From contig NZ_FXXL01000007.1 in assembly GCF_900184685.1 (NCBI RefSeq), forward strand, positions 2,170,001 to 2,234,000: a DNA stretch of 64,000 nt, in the 5' to 3' direction. This stretch comes from Butyricimonas sp. Marseille-P3923 (GTDB lineage: Bacteria; Bacteroidota; Bacteroidia; Bacteroidales; Marinifilaceae). The stretch's first letter is position 1. Each line of letters begins with the position of its first letter. Shown here piece by piece: positions 1-9,652 of the stretch. The position numbers were made by a program, and so were the translations under genes. Below the pieces are notes generated by a model. That model ran no database searches. It had not been told where the DNA came from and saw only the letters and a list, made by a program, of their open reading frames with translations.

Positions 1-1410
1 CGGGAATGGCATCAACCAACCTCCATCACCGGGATATTCCTCCAAGACATACGTTTTCTCAAGTATGGCACTACTTCCCGTCCAAGTATAGTAAGGATGC
101 TCGATCCTTGTCTTTTGCGGATATTTCGGGTGTACAGCATAACGTTTCAAATCAAACCAGCGTTGTCCCATGAAACAAAGATCACGACGACGCTCTGCCC
201 TGATGAATTTCACCAGATCTTCTCCCGTCAAATTTATCGTTCCCGCGTCGGTCATTCTATTCTCACGTAATTTCTGCAATGTCTCGATCGCTTCATCTGT
301 CCTACCCAACATCGCCAGTGCCTCCGCCTTATTCAAATACACTTCCGAGAACACCAAGCTAATACTGTAAGTTTCGCCTGTCCCGGCCTTTACCATACCG
401 AAATAATTCCCCAAATAATACCTAAAAAAATGAGAATTGCCACCCGAAACAAAACGTAAATCATTGGGGTCATCATAACAATTAATCAAATCGGTAGAAA
501 CTGCAACCGACTCGTATGTCGTTTGAAACAATAGCGAGCAATAACTATTAGTAAAAATACACTCGTTTGATACCTGTTTCCGGTATGCAGTCTGGAAAGC
601 AGACGGAGTCATCGCATTCAAGTTATACAACACCAGATCCCCCGGCTTTTCCAAAATAGCATTACATTGTTCCAATGCCAATTCGTACTCGTTCATGTAC
701 AAATAAGTCTTGGCAAGCAAAGCCCGGGCAGCATTCTGATTTGCCCTGCGCGTCGATGGTTGTGTCACGCCTTCTAAATAAACGACCGCTTCCTTCGCAT
801 CACTTACGATCTGCTGGTAACACTCCTCCACGCTGTTCCGGCTATACCCTTTGTCTTCAATATACTCTGTCAACTTAATCGGCACCCCCAAATCTGTTGA
901 CGCCGACACCGTATTGTAAGGATGTCCCCAAAGATTTACTAGATAAAAATAATAAAACGCTCTCAAAAAATAAGCTTCCCCCATGATCCGGTCATGCTCC
1001 TTCTCGTCCTTAAATCGATCTAATTCAGCTAGAATCACGTTCACCATCCCGATACACGAGTAAAGTTTATCCCATCCCGAGGGACCAGCCCACATATTGG
1101 GAGAGTCATCATTAAAAGGATAGGCATCCCACCGATAAAAATAACGCATATGATTAAACATCGCCGCAACAACATCCGACGGTGCTTTTGCCAAAAAATG
1201 CGTCACATCATCATCCATCACATCCAGCCACAAAAAGCGATATGGATCTCCAGTCTTATTCTTTTGCAAATATCCGTTTCCTATCAACAACTCATCCAAA
1301 TCCTGAGTCGAATGAACGTAACTCAAATTCTGTGACTCCTCCTCCAGAAATTCACCGCAGGAAGTCGTTACCAAAAGTAACGCTATCACATATAGATATA
1401 TTCTATTCAT
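1..1410 (-). CDS. SusD/RagB-family outer-membrane lipoprotein (3' end beyond window)
   Basis: This reading frame is open from an ATG at 1410 to the left edge, so about 470 residues are visible and the C-terminus is missing. The N-terminus is a lipoprotein signal ending in TTSC (Cys18), followed by the typical SusD start GEFLEEESQ. Later segments match the family: GEAYFLRAFYYFYLVNLWG (TPR-like helices), ALLAKTYLYM, and RAERRRDLCFMGQRWFDLKR near the visible end. SusD proteins cap the SusC channel and hold substrate at the cell surface. The gene lies 10 bp downstream of its SusC partner and is surely co-transcribed with it. The substrate cannot be told from this protein; a polysaccharide or peptide are both possible. 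Confidence 0.93.
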   Translation of the reverse strand, partial: MNRIYLYVIALLLVTTSCGEFLEEESQNLSYVHSTQDLDELLIGNGYLQKNKTGDPYRFLWLDVMDDDVTHFLAKAPSDVVAAMFNHMRYFYRWDAYPFNDDSPNMWAGPSGWDKLYSCIGMVNVILAELDRFKDEKEHDRIMGEAYFLRAFYYFYLVNLWGHPYNTVSASTDLGVPIKLTEYIEDKGYSRNSVEECYQQIVSDAKEAVVYLEGVTQPSTRRANQNAARALLAKTYLYMNEYELALEQCNAILEKPGDLVLYNLNAMTPSAFQTAYRKQVSNECIFTNSYCSLLFQTTYESVAVSTDLINCYDDPNDLRFVSGGNSHFFRYYLGNYFGMVKAGTGETYSISLVFSEVYLNKAEALAMLGRTDEAIETLQKLRENRMTDAGTINLTGEDLVKFIRAERRRDLCFMGQRWFDLKRYAVHPKYPQKTRIEHPYYTWTGSSAILEKTYVLEEYPGDGGWLMPFP

Positions 1411-1420
1411 ATTCTTTCTA

Positions 1421-4400
1421 TTAAAATGAAACATTCAAACTAAATGAATACGTCGGTCGCAACGACATTGATATCGTGGAGGCATTTCCCGATTGTGTAG
1501 CCGGATCCTGACCTTTCAACTTTTTGTTACAAAACGTGTGCAGATTCGTTCCAGTCAAAGATACATAAGCTGATTTCATGTGTATTTTCTTACAAATAGC
1601 CTCCGGCAAATTATAACGGATTGAAATATTCTGAATCTTCAAATAATTACCGCTTACGACTCTTATATTCGAGTAATCATACATTTGCCAGATATTCTCT
1701 CCAATCTTCTTTCTATCAACAGATCCATTATATGCATCTTTCAGCCACCAAACACCAAGCGAACTGGTAGTCAGCATAAATTCCGAGTTATTCAATATAC
1801 CCGGGATATTTGTACGTTGTTCATCACCAGGCTGCCGCCAACGTTTCAAAAACTCTTTCCGAACATTTTCCATCGGGCTCGGAGCTAAAGTTGAATTCTC
1901 ACCTGAAACACCCGAGTACAACCTCAATAACCGTACTTTGGACCCAAGGCTATACGACAAATTTATCGAAAGTGTAAATCGATTATACGAGATACTATTC
2001 AATATACCACCTTGCAAATAAGGTACCCGAGTACCGGAATATTCCATAACCGACATATATCGCTCTTCATTTGACATCAACTTAAACTGTTCCCCGTAAT
2101 CAACAGCATCATCCCCCTCTCCTATCGTTTGTTCCAGATTCGGGAACATCGGGCGCCCGTCTTTCGAGTCTAAACCAATAAAACGGTAAGAATAGAAACC
2201 ATTCAACGAACGTTTCACCGTTTGCACCGTACCGTTCAAGTAATCCTGATAGGTAATATCCTTATCATCCCGTACAGTCTTATCCTTCGTCTTCACCGCT
2301 TTATCGATCAATTTATTCATCACTTGCCCTAACTGCGGGTCAAACCGCCAACGGAAACCTTTACCGTCAGCACCCATCGAATTGATCGGGGTAAAATTCA
2401 AAGAAACCTCTATACCTTGGTTCGTGATCGTTCCTTGATTCACAGTATACCCTGTCACCCCGTTTACCTCCGAAATACTCTTTTGCATATAAGCATCCGT
2501 CGTCTTCCGATAATAATAAGATAATGACCCGTTTACCTTTCTTTTCAGCAAAGCGAAATCAAGACTCACGTTCGTGCTTGCCGTCTTCTCCCATTTCAAA
2601 TTGGGATTCGGGAATTGTGACACAGAAGAATATAACTCGCCGAAAAGTACACTACTTGCCTCTTTTTTAATAACCAACCGGGACGACACCCGAGGTACAT
2701 TTCCTTGGTAACCGAAAGAAGCCCGTAAAGAAAGATCGTTAATCCACGACACCTCCTTCAACACATTCTCCGACAAATTCCAACGTCCCGCAACCGCCCA
2801 TATCGGGAAAAACTTATCCTTCGCCCTGCTTCCGAATTCATTAGAAAAATCCGCACGAGCATTAAAACTGAAATTATATATATTCTTATAGCTATATCCC
2901 GCGGTCAGATAAACTGAAACATCATGTGAATTTTGCGTCGTGTATTGCCCCAAAGCCGCAGGAGTCCTCAGCCACTCCAAGTACTTCGGGAATTCCGAAA
3001 AATCGACAGATGCCACGACCCTGCTTCTCTCCTTCATGTATCCCCGGGTTGTTTTAGCGTAAGTATTATACTTGTTCGACTTGATCTCACCCCCGGCGTT
3101 TACATTCAACACGTGGAACTCATCCTTATCCAATGCTTCCCGGTATTCCACCTGTCCGCGAGCCGTATAAGCATTCCGATCCGTGCGGCTCTCTTTAAGT
3201 TCACCTCCGATCGGCAAAGTACTATTATTTTTAAAATACGTCTCGGTAGTTCCTTCAAACTTCGCCAAGCTCCGAGAATAATAAGAATTCTCCCCGTGCC
3301 AAACTTCCGAATTGGAATTCGAGAAAGCATATGATAACAACACGCCTAATTTCAAGGTCGGCAAAATCTGGTAATCCACAGTTGCCTGAAAAGTCAACCC
3401 ATTCTGGTTAATCTCCTGTGAAGAATTATCACGATCTTCCAAAATATTCACCGGGAAATACGAGGAAGCATCCTCCCCGTCAATAGTAGCTTCTTTCCCA
3501 TAATACCAGTAACTCCCGTCAGGATTACGCGCAGGCACCGCCCTACTCGTGTTATAAGCAAATTCGGTAACACCCACATCATTCGGTGTGTATTTTTTCT
3601 TAGACACGTTCCCCTGCAACCCGAAACTCACGGTAAACTTATCGAAACTCCCTGATAAATTCAGATTCGTGGTGTACCCCCGGTTCAACTCTCCGCGTAC
3701 ATTTCCTTCCGTGTTGTTCAACCCCAAAGAAGCATAATAACGCAACGCGGACGAACCTCCCGAAAGACTTAAAGTATGCTTGTGAGAGAAAGCATTCTTC
3801 ATCAAAATATCAAACCAATCCGTGTTCAGCGTTTCATAATAATTCACTTGCCGTTCAAACTCTTCGTAGCTGATCCGGCCATTCAGATACTCCCGGTAAG
3901 CCGCCTCGTACCCCACCCACATCGTGTTAGAAGGATAAGCCATCTTTTTTTCAATCATCTCCCGGGAAAGATCTATTCGCTGCTTCGAGTTCATCATATT
4001 CACGCTCCTGTCATTATAACTCGGGCGTTGTGTAAATGAACCGGAAAGCGAGTAACTCACCGTCGGAGGTCCTTGCTTACCTTTTTTGGTCGTAATCACA
4101 ATTACACCGTTCGCAGCCTCTTTACCGTAAATAGCCGTGGCAGAAGCATCCTTCAAGATGTCGATCTGTTCGATATCCTCCGGATTTAATCCGGAAATAG
4201 CGTTACCTAACAAGTTCACAAAATCAAGGTCATTAATATCCTGCGGGTCTATATCCACCGGATCTTTCACCACAACCCCGTCCACGACCCAAAGCGGTTC
4301 CTGCGAACCCAACACGGTAGAAGTACCACGGATTCTCAAACGGGGAGCCGCACCAATCTGTCCGGTATTCTGCATAAAGATCATACCGGGGACATATCCC

Positions 4401-5155
4401 TCCAACATTTGGTCAATCGTCTGCAAACCGGGAGTAATGATATCTTCCGCTTTAATCGTTGTGATCGCACTGGCATTCTTGCGGGCATCCACCCTCGTGT
4501 ATCCTGTGTTGATCACCACTTCCTCCAATTCCGCCACGGTTTCCCGCATCACCACGTTGATCGTGTCCTTGCCCGTGTACTTAATTTCTTGGGTTTCCAT
4601 TCCGATAAACGAGTATACCAGAATCATGCCTTTGTCCGACTCGACGAAACGGATGGAATAATTCCCGTCCTTGTCCGTCGCCGTACCCAGTTGCAAACCT
4701 TTCAACTGCACGGTCACACCGGGTAACGGAAACTTTTTCTCGTCCGTAACTTTCCCTACTACCCGAATCTCTTTCTTCGCTTGCGCAACATCAGCTTTCG
4801 GGCGTATTATAATTAAATCCTTATTAAACTCGTAAACAAATCCTGTATTGGCAAAAATCCGGTTCAATACATTTTCCAGATTCTCGTTCTTTGCCTCAAC
4901 GGTAAACATCCCCAATCTTTGGGTTTGTTCTGCACTAAACACGAAATAAAAACTTGTTTGCCGTTGTATCTCTTCAAACAAAGTTTTCATCGATACCTCT
5001 TTCAAACTCAAGTTCACCTTTTCCTTCTGTGCCCGCACGTTAGCGGTCAACGAGAAAGTAAAGAAAACCAATAGAAATAGACATAACTTCATAATCAGAA
5101 AAATTTTTCGTCCTATTCCCGGATAGGGGTGAGGGCATAATCGACTTTTTTTCAT
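1421..5155 (-). CDS. SusC/RagA-family TonB-linked outer-membrane transporter with N-terminal STN domain
   Basis: This 1244-residue protein is a TonB-dependent transporter. After a signal/hydrophobic region (about residues 18-43, ending ANVRAQ) come a secretin/TonB N-terminal (STN) domain (about 45-120), a carboxypeptidase-regulatory-like domain (about 130-215, PLPGVTVQLKG), a plug domain (about 220-345, with GTSTVLGSQEPLWVVDG) and a 22-stranded barrel ending in an aromatic-rich terminus (FSLNVSF). The STN domain marks it as a transducer as well as a transporter: it is expected to signal to the FecR anti-sigma factor encoded just upstream (5252-6415). SusD follows 10 bp later. Sub-family and substrate are not readable from sequence alone. 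Confidence 0.96.
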   Translation of the reverse strand: MKKSRLCPHPYPGIGRKIFLIMKLCLFLLVFFTFSLTANVRAQKEKVNLSLKEVSMKTLFEEIQRQTSFYFVFSAEQTQRLGMFTVEAKNENLENVLNRIFANTGFVYEFNKDLIIIRPKADVAQAKKEIRVVGKVTDEKKFPLPGVTVQLKGLQLGTATDKDGNYSIRFVESDKGMILVYSFIGMETQEIKYTGKDTINVVMRETVAELEEVVINTGYTRVDARKNASAITTIKAEDIITPGLQTIDQMLEGYVPGMIFMQNTGQIGAAPRLRIRGTSTVLGSQEPLWVVDGVVVKDPVDIDPQDINDLDFVNLLGNAISGLNPEDIEQIDILKDASATAIYGKEAANGVIVITTKKGKQGPPTVSYSLSGSFTQRPSYNDRSVNMMNSKQRIDLSREMIEKKMAYPSNTMWVGYEAAYREYLNGRISYEEFERQVNYYETLNTDWFDILMKNAFSHKHTLSLSGGSSALRYYASLGLNNTEGNVRGELNRGYTTNLNLSGSFDKFTVSFGLQGNVSKKKYTPNDVGVTEFAYNTSRAVPARNPDGSYWYYGKEATIDGEDASSYFPVNILEDRDNSSQEINQNGLTFQATVDYQILPTLKLGVLLSYAFSNSNSEVWHGENSYYSRSLAKFEGTTETYFKNNSTLPIGGELKESRTDRNAYTARGQVEYREALDKDEFHVLNVNAGGEIKSNKYNTYAKTTRGYMKERSRVVASVDFSEFPKYLEWLRTPAALGQYTTQNSHDVSVYLTAGYSYKNIYNFSFNARADFSNEFGSRAKDKFFPIWAVAGRWNLSENVLKEVSWINDLSLRASFGYQGNVPRVSSRLVIKKEASSVLFGELYSSVSQFPNPNLKWEKTASTNVSLDFALLKRKVNGSLSYYYRKTTDAYMQKSISEVNGVTGYTVNQGTITNQGIEVSLNFTPINSMGADGKGFRWRFDPQLGQVMNKLIDKAVKTKDKTVRDDKDITYQDYLNGTVQTVKRSLNGFYSYRFIGLDSKDGRPMFPNLEQTIGEGDDAVDYGEQFKLMSNEERYMSVMEYSGTRVPYLQGGILNSISYNRFTLSINLSYSLGSKVRLLRLYSGVSGENSTLAPSPMENVRKEFLKRWRQPGDEQRTNIPGILNNSEFMLTTSSLGVWWLKDAYNGSVDRKKIGENIWQMYDYSNIRVVSGNYLKIQNISIRYNLPEAICKKIHMKSAYVSLTGTNLHTFCNKKLKGQDPATQSGNASTISMSLRPTYSFSLNVSF

Positions 5156-5223
5156 AAATTTGTAGATTAATCATTAATACTAGCCTTACGCATTGGTGGA
5201 ACAATAACTAAGGCATACTTTCA

Positions 5224-5249
5224 ACGGGAGGTGGTGGAACACCTTCCGT
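5224..5249 (-). terminator. Hairpin between fecR and susC
   Basis: A 10 bp stem (ACGGGAGGTG, 5224-5233, with CACCTTCCGT, 5240-5249, one G-T wobble) encloses a 6-nt loop just downstream of the fecR stop. On the minus strand it is not followed by a T-run; on the plus strand it is. It may act as an attenuator or mRNA end separating fecR from susC. A comparable hairpin sits at the same place in the second sigma/FecR/SusC locus (46092-46139). Confidence 0.4.
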
Positions 5250-5251
5250 TT

Positions 5252-6415
5252 TTATTCCATCACTGTAATTGTTTTGTCCTTTATTATAAACGTAACTCCC
5301 ATAATTTTACTTATCGCATCCAAAATCGTATCAATATCTTCGTATTTCTTCATATGCCCCGTGAAACGATGTTTTTTAACACTCTCGTTCGAGTAAAACA
5401 CATCAACGTCGTACCACAACGAAAGCGTATTCATGATATGCTCCAAGCTCTCGTTTTCGAACATAAACTGCCCGTATCTCCAAGCCACGTAAGGAGCCAC
5501 ATCCACTTTCTCCCGTTTAACAAACTCCCCGTCTGACGAAAACTCGATTAACTCGGAAGGTTCAACCCGGTACACCCGTTTTATCATACGCCCCTCTACC
5601 CCTATCGAGCCGGAAACCAAAACTGTCTGTACCCCGTTCCCGTACCGGGTATTCACGTTGAACGACGTCCCGTAAACCTCCAGTTTCGTGACATCCGTTA
5701 TCACGTAAAATGGTCGCTTAGCATCTTTCGCCACATCAAAATAAGCCTCTCCCGAAAGATATACCGTTCGTTCTTTTTCGTCGAACACGACCGGATATTT
5801 CAAACTCGACGCCGCATTCAAATACACCCGCGTACCATCAGCCAGTATCACGTTATACTCTCCACCTCTCGGCGTATTCAAGCGGTTAAAACTCTTACCA
5901 CTCCTTTTCTTGACCGTATCGGAATACACTATACCGCTTCCCATACTTTGTACCCTTACCCCGGATTGCGAAATATCCAAACGATCGCCCTCCATAGATT
6001 CCAAGGCAACCTCTTCCCCGTCTTCCAGTATCAGGACAGCCTTGGATGCACCCGGCACAATTGCCAGCGACACCGACGAGTTCACCTGTTTCACCTCCCT
6101 CGTCAGATTCCAAGCCAACACTCCCAACAACGGAATCATAATCACAGCCGCGTATTTCATCACACGCGTAGTCAAAGAACGTTTTCTGTATCCGACCTTT
6201 CTCTCGAATTGCCGCAAAGCCTTCACTCGATCCATCTTGTCCCATGCAACCTCTCTCGCCTCCAAAGCTTTCCCTTCCCGGATCTTTTCAAACATCTCTC
6301 TGTCCTCGGGATGTGTAGCCAACCATTTCTCCAACTCCTCTCTCTCGGCGGCATCCAAATCCTCGGCAAAATACCGTTGAATAAGTTCTACTATTCTGTA
6401 ATTACTATTATCCAT
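5252..6415 (-). CDS. FecR-family anti-sigma factor
   Basis: This 387-residue single-pass membrane protein has a cytoplasmic N-terminal region rich in charged residues (RYFAEDLDAAEREELEKWL) that should bind the ECF sigma factor, a transmembrane helix at about 84-104 (VMKYAAVIMIPLLGVLAWNL), a periplasmic FecR domain (TPRGGEYNVILADGTRVYLN, then SGEAYFDV and YGTSFNVN) and a C-terminal DUF4974-type domain that contacts the STN domain of the receptor. It lies between its sigma gene (6695-7264) and the SusC gene (1421-5155), the standard order for sigma/anti-sigma/receptor trans-envelope signalling in Bacteroidota. Confidence 0.95.
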   Translation of the reverse strand: MDNSNYRIVELIQRYFAEDLDAAEREELEKWLATHPEDREMFEKIREGKALEAREVAWDKMDRVKALRQFERKVGYRKRSLTTRVMKYAAVIMIPLLGVLAWNLTREVKQVNSSVSLAIVPGASKAVLILEDGEEVALESMEGDRLDISQSGVRVQSMGSGIVYSDTVKKRSGKSFNRLNTPRGGEYNVILADGTRVYLNAASSLKYPVVFDEKERTVYLSGEAYFDVAKDAKRPFYVITDVTKLEVYGTSFNVNTRYGNGVQTVLVSGSIGVEGRMIKRVYRVEPSELIEFSSDGEFVKREKVDVAPYVAWRYGQFMFENESLEHIMNTLSLWYDVDVFYSNESVKKHRFTGHMKKYEDIDTILDAISKIMGVTFIIKDKTITVME

Positions 6416-6550
6416 TTTCGCTTATTTTATACTTAGAACGACAACCATTCAATTTAGGGGGATCGGAAAGGCAAAAATTTAACATTTACAACTTATCTTT
6501 ATACTCATTTTCTACCGGAATCTAAAAGAAGACGTCCCGCGATCATCGTA

Positions 6551-6607
6551 TAAAGCCGAGTTAAAGTCAAGTCAAAACCGAGTTAAAGCCGACTCCTATC
6601 GGCTTTA
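6551..6607. repeat. 11-bp-period degenerate repeat with terminal hairpin, between sigma and fecR genes
   Basis: Four units of the form (t/c)aaagccgag start at 6552, 6563, 6574 and 6585 (counting from the first a of aaag or aaaa), exactly 11 bp apart. The last unit forms a 9 bp hairpin with the following sequence (TAAAGCCGA 6584-6592, TCGGCTTTA 6599-6607). The array lies in the 279 bp gap between the sigma factor stop and the FecR start. A sister array with the same core (aaagccg) and the same period is at 26851-26940. Function unknown. Confidence 0.7.
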
Positions 6608-6694
6608 TTCATGGTTTATTCCCCGTGTACGCTTCCGGTAACAGACGATCGGGAATCGTTTTCGAGAAAAATCCCCTAGGTTCTCCTATTAAAT

Positions 6695-7264
6695 TTATAT
6701 TCCTCCTGCTAGAAAGCCCAACATGTAAAAAGCATCGCCCAAACGCTTCTTGAAATAGCGTATAGATTCTTTTTTTGCCGTTTTTACCGTTTCTATCGAT
6801 ATTCGCAACAAGCGGGCAATCTCCTCATTCTTTTTCCCTTGAAGATGTAATTTAAAAACAATTTTACGACGCTCCGGCAATTCCTCCAGCACTTTTAGGA
6901 ACAAGCGATATATCTCCTCCTCGGTAATCTTTGTCGCCAGTTCCTCTTCCGTTTCGGGATGCTCCAACATATATGAAATATACTTCCCTTCCACGTTCTT
7001 GTGTTTCAAATAATCCAGACAAGCGTGTTTCACGGACGTGTAAAGAAAAGTTTTGAAACCATTGTAAGAAGTATGAACGGTCTTACTCTCCCATAAATTC
7101 ACGAAAAGTTCCTGCACCAGATCCTCGGCTATCTCCACCCGCTCAACATAACGCATGGCGAAGTAGACCAATGAATTGTAAAATTCATTAAACACCTCCC
7201 GGTAAGCTTTCGGCTCTTTCGAGTTGATCTGTCTCATAAATTGTTCATCCCAATGCAAAGCCAC
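6695..7264 (-). CDS. ECF-type RNA polymerase sigma factor (sigma-70 family)
   Basis: This protein of up to 189 residues has the two-domain layout of Bacteroidota ECF sigma factors: region 2 (FYNSLVYFAMRYVERVEIAEDLVQELFVNLW, where AEDLVQE is the polymerase-binding and -10 recognition part) and region 4 (LPERRKIVFKLHLQGKKNEEIARLL, a helix-turn-helix for the -35 region). The longest frame starts with GTG at 7264; an ATG nine codons in (7237, MRQINSKEP) is an alternative. It heads the sigma-fecR-susC-susD locus and is expected to drive susCD when FecR is signalled. Confidence 0.93.
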   Translation of the reverse strand: MALHWDEQFMRQINSKEPKAYREVFNEFYNSLVYFAMRYVERVEIAEDLVQELFVNLWESKTVHTSYNGFKTFLYTSVKHACLDYLKHKNVEGKYISYMLEHPETEEELATKITEEEIYRLFLKVLEELPERRKIVFKLHLQGKKNEEIARLLRISIETVKTAKKESIRYFKKRLGDAFYMLGFLAGGI

Positions 7265-7327
7265 TTTTTCGTGTATATAAAATTAGCAATACAATAATAA
7301 TACAAATAAGTCATAAAATCATTACGA

Positions 7328-7335
7328 CAAATGTA
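7328..7335 (-). promoter_or_regulatory. Candidate -7 box (TACATTTG) of the sigma-fecR genes
   Basis: Read on the minus strand the octamer TACATTTG fits the Bacteroidota -7 consensus TAnnTTTG and lies about 64 bp before the GTG at 7264. A convincing -33 TTTG at the expected 19-21 bp distance was not found, so this is a weak call. Confidence 0.4.
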
Positions 7336-7359
7336 ATTTATTTACCCGATTGTTGCGAA

Positions 7360-8592
7360 TTATGCAAAAAACAAATATGCCATCACCAAAGCTGCTATAA
7401 TGCCTGCCAAATCGGCTATCAACCCGCAGGGAATGGCGTATCGGGTATTCTTGATTCCCACTGCCCCAAAATAAACAGCTATAATATAAAAGGTTGTGTC
7501 CGTGGCACCTTGAAAAGTCGAAGCCAGTCTTCCCGCGAAAGAATCCGCCCCGAAAGTGTTCATCGTATCAATCATTAATCCCCGCGCCCCGCTACCGCTT
7601 AAAGGCTTCATCAACGCTGTCGGCAAAGCGGGGATAAAATCAGCATCCAAGCCACACGCCAAACACAAACGCTCCAAACCGCCCATCAGCATATCCATTG
7701 CCCCGGCTGCCCGGAACACACCCACGGCGACAAGTATCGCCACGAGGTAAGGAATAATCTTTACCGCAATGGAAAATCCCTCTTTCGCCCCGTCGATAAA
7801 AGCATCGTATACATTAATTTTACGCCATGCCCCCATGCCGATAAAAGACACGATAATCGAAAACAAAATCACATTACTGGCTACCGTTGAGACAGTAGTG
7901 ATCGTTTCTTTATCCAAACCCGAAAAGTACCAAATCAAGCCACCTACGGCCAAAGTACCTCCCCCGAGATAAGCCATTACTACCCGGTTGAACAAGTTCA
8001 ATTTCTGATAAATCGCCACCGCAATCAACCCGGCAATTGTGGAAACATACGTGGCTAAAAGAATCGGGATAAATATATCCGCCGGGTTGGCTGCTCCCAT
8101 CTGTGCCCGGTAGACCATCACCGACACGGGAATAATCGTCAGCCCGGAAGTATTCAACACCAAAAACATGATCTGTGCATCGGACGCCCTGTCCTTTCGC
8201 AGGTTCACCTCCTGCATCTGTTGCATTGCCCGCAATCCCACGGGCGTAGCCGCATTATCCAGTCCCAGCATATTCGCAGCTATATTCATCATGATGGAAC
8301 CGTATGCCGGACTATCAGGCGGTAACTCCGGGAACAATTTCCGGAAGAAAGGACTGATCAACCATGACATCACTTTCACCGCCCCTCCTCGTTCTCCGAT
8401 TTTCATGATTCCCATCCACAAAGTCAATACTCCTGTCAGACCTAACGAGATTTCAAAACCCGTTTTCGACATATCGAAAGTAGCTTTCACGATAGCAGAA
8501 AAAACTTCCGTGTCACCCATGAAGAGCAACTTGCAGAGAGCCACCAGAAATGCCGCACCAAAAAAGAATATCCAGATATAATTGAGAACCAT
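7360..8592 (-). CDS. SpmA-SpmB-like nucleoside recognition (Gate) domain membrane protein
   Basis: This 410-residue integral membrane protein looks like a head-to-tail fusion of SpmA-like and SpmB-like halves, each with a Gate (nucleoside recognition) domain. The first half contains the signature MMNIAANMLGLDNAATPVG and the second contains GSGARGLMIDTMNTFGADSF and FQGATDTTFYIIAVYFG. About ten hydrophobic segments are visible. In Bacillus SpmA and SpmB are linked to spore core dehydration, but fused versions are common in non-sporulating Bacteroidota, where the transported substrate is not known. It sits downstream of folD in the same direction, separated by a heptad-repeat hairpin (8601-8679). 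Confidence 0.85.
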   Translation of the reverse strand: MVLNYIWIFFFGAAFLVALCKLLFMGDTEVFSAIVKATFDMSKTGFEISLGLTGVLTLWMGIMKIGERGGAVKVMSWLISPFFRKLFPELPPDSPAYGSIMMNIAANMLGLDNAATPVGLRAMQQMQEVNLRKDRASDAQIMFLVLNTSGLTIIPVSVMVYRAQMGAANPADIFIPILLATYVSTIAGLIAVAIYQKLNLFNRVVMAYLGGGTLAVGGLIWYFSGLDKETITTVSTVASNVILFSIIVSFIGMGAWRKINVYDAFIDGAKEGFSIAVKIIPYLVAILVAVGVFRAAGAMDMLMGGLERLCLACGLDADFIPALPTALMKPLSGSGARGLMIDTMNTFGADSFAGRLASTFQGATDTTFYIIAVYFGAVGIKNTRYAIPCGLIADLAGIIAALVMAYLFFA

Positions 8593-8600
8593 AACACGAA

Positions 8601-8679
8601 TTGAAAATTGAAAGTTGAAAATTGAAAATTGGAATGACTAGGGAAGCCATTTTCAACTTTCAATTCTCCATCTTCAATT
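8601..8679. repeat. 7-bp-period inverted heptad array between folD and the SpmAB-like gene
   Basis: The left half repeats ttgaaaa/ttgaaag with ttg at 8601, 8608, 8615, 8622 and 8629. The right half is the inverse (caa or cca at 8654, 8661, 8668, 8675). The halves can fold into a long imperfect hairpin around a loop of about 18 nt, immediately after the folD stop on the minus strand. The period is strictly 7 bp. Confidence 0.75.
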
Positions 8680-8681
8680 GT

Positions 8682-9557
8682 TTAATGTTTTGCCCTGCAA
8701 GCCTTCACCGTATTTTGCAACAGGCTTACAATAGTCATCGGTCCCACGCCACCGGGAACCGGAGTTATATAAGAACATTTAGGAGCCACGTGCTCGTAAT
8801 CCACGTCCCCCACGAGTTGCCAGCCGTTTTTGCTCGTTTCGGACGGCAGACGATGAATACCCACGTCTACCACCACGGCTCCCTCTCTAACCATGTCTTC
8901 TTTCAAAAAATGAGGCACACCGATCGCGACAACCAAGATATCGGCTTGCAAAGTAATCTCTTTCAAATTTGCCGTGCGGCTATGGCACAGGGTTACCGTG
9001 CAATTGGCATGCTTGGACTTGCGTGACATCAATATAGCCATCGGGGTGCCAACGATATTACTTCGTCCTACCACCACGCAATGTTTTCCTTCCGTCGGTA
9101 TATTGTAGCGGGCTAACAACTCCACGATTCCCGCCGGAGTAGCAGGCAGATAGGTTGGTAAATCCAACACCATACGTCCCACGTTGCAGGGATGAAAACC
9201 ATCGACATCCTTATCCGGATTGATACGGTTCAAGACTTTCTCTTCGGAAATATGCTTCGGGAGAGGCAATTGCACGATAAACCCGTCTACATCCGGATCA
9301 TCGTTCAACTTGTCTATAACTTCCAGTAACTGCTCTTCTGTAATATCATTACCGTATCTCAGTTCCGAACTTTTCATCCCAACCGCCTGACAGGCTTTCA
9401 CTTTACTAGCCACGTAAGTTTCACTGGCACCGTCATTTCCTACAAGCACAGCCACCAAATGAGGAACTTTCTTTCCCTCCGCCACAAAACGAGCCACCTC
9501 GTCCGCAAGTTCCTGTTTTATTTGTGCTGCAATCTTTTTACCGTCAATAATTTCCAT
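8682..9557 (-). CDS. folD: Bifunctional methylenetetrahydrofolate dehydrogenase / methenyltetrahydrofolate cyclohydrolase
   Basis: FolD interconverts 5,10-methylene-THF, 5,10-methenyl-THF and 10-formyl-THF in the cytoplasm, supplying one-carbon units for purines and formyl-Met-tRNA. The protein (291 residues from the ATG at 9557; the frame extends one TTG codon further) shows the family signatures: the [10 protein letters not shown] segment with the catalytic Lys, [27 protein letters not shown], the NADP-binding [11 protein letters not shown] and the C-terminal [11 protein letters not shown]. Length is normal. It is the second gene of a minus-strand run after ffh, from which it is separated by a heptad array. 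Confidence 0.98.
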   Translation of the reverse strand: MEIIDGKKIAAQIKQELADEVARFVAEGKKVPHLVAVLVGNDGASETYVASKVKACQAVGMKSSELRYGNDITEEQLLEVIDKLNDDPDVDGFIVQLPLPKHISEEKVLNRINPDKDVDGFHPCNVGRMVLDLPTYLPATPAGIVELLARYNIPTEGKHCVVVGRSNIVGTPMAILMSRKSKHANCTVTLCHSRTANLKEITLQADILVVAIGVPHFLKEDMVREGAVVVDVGIHRLPSETSKNGWQLVGDVDYEHVAPKCSYITPVPGGVGPMTIVSLLQNTVKACRAKH

Positions 9558-9573
9558 CAATTTTTAAATTTAT

Positions 9574-9650
9574 GATTTATGATTTACGATTTATGATTTC
9601 CAATCTCAACCACTTACATGATCTGAAATCGTCAATCTTAAATCTAAAAT
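9574..9650. repeat. 7-bp-period inverted heptad array between ffh and folD
   Basis: The left half repeats gatttat or gatttac (g at 9574, 9581, 9588, 9595) and the right half its inverse (atc with c at 9623, 9630, 9637, 9644), each strictly 7 bp apart. It fills nearly the whole ffh-folD intergenic gap and can form an imperfect hairpin. Confidence 0.7.
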
Positions 9651-9652
9651 TC

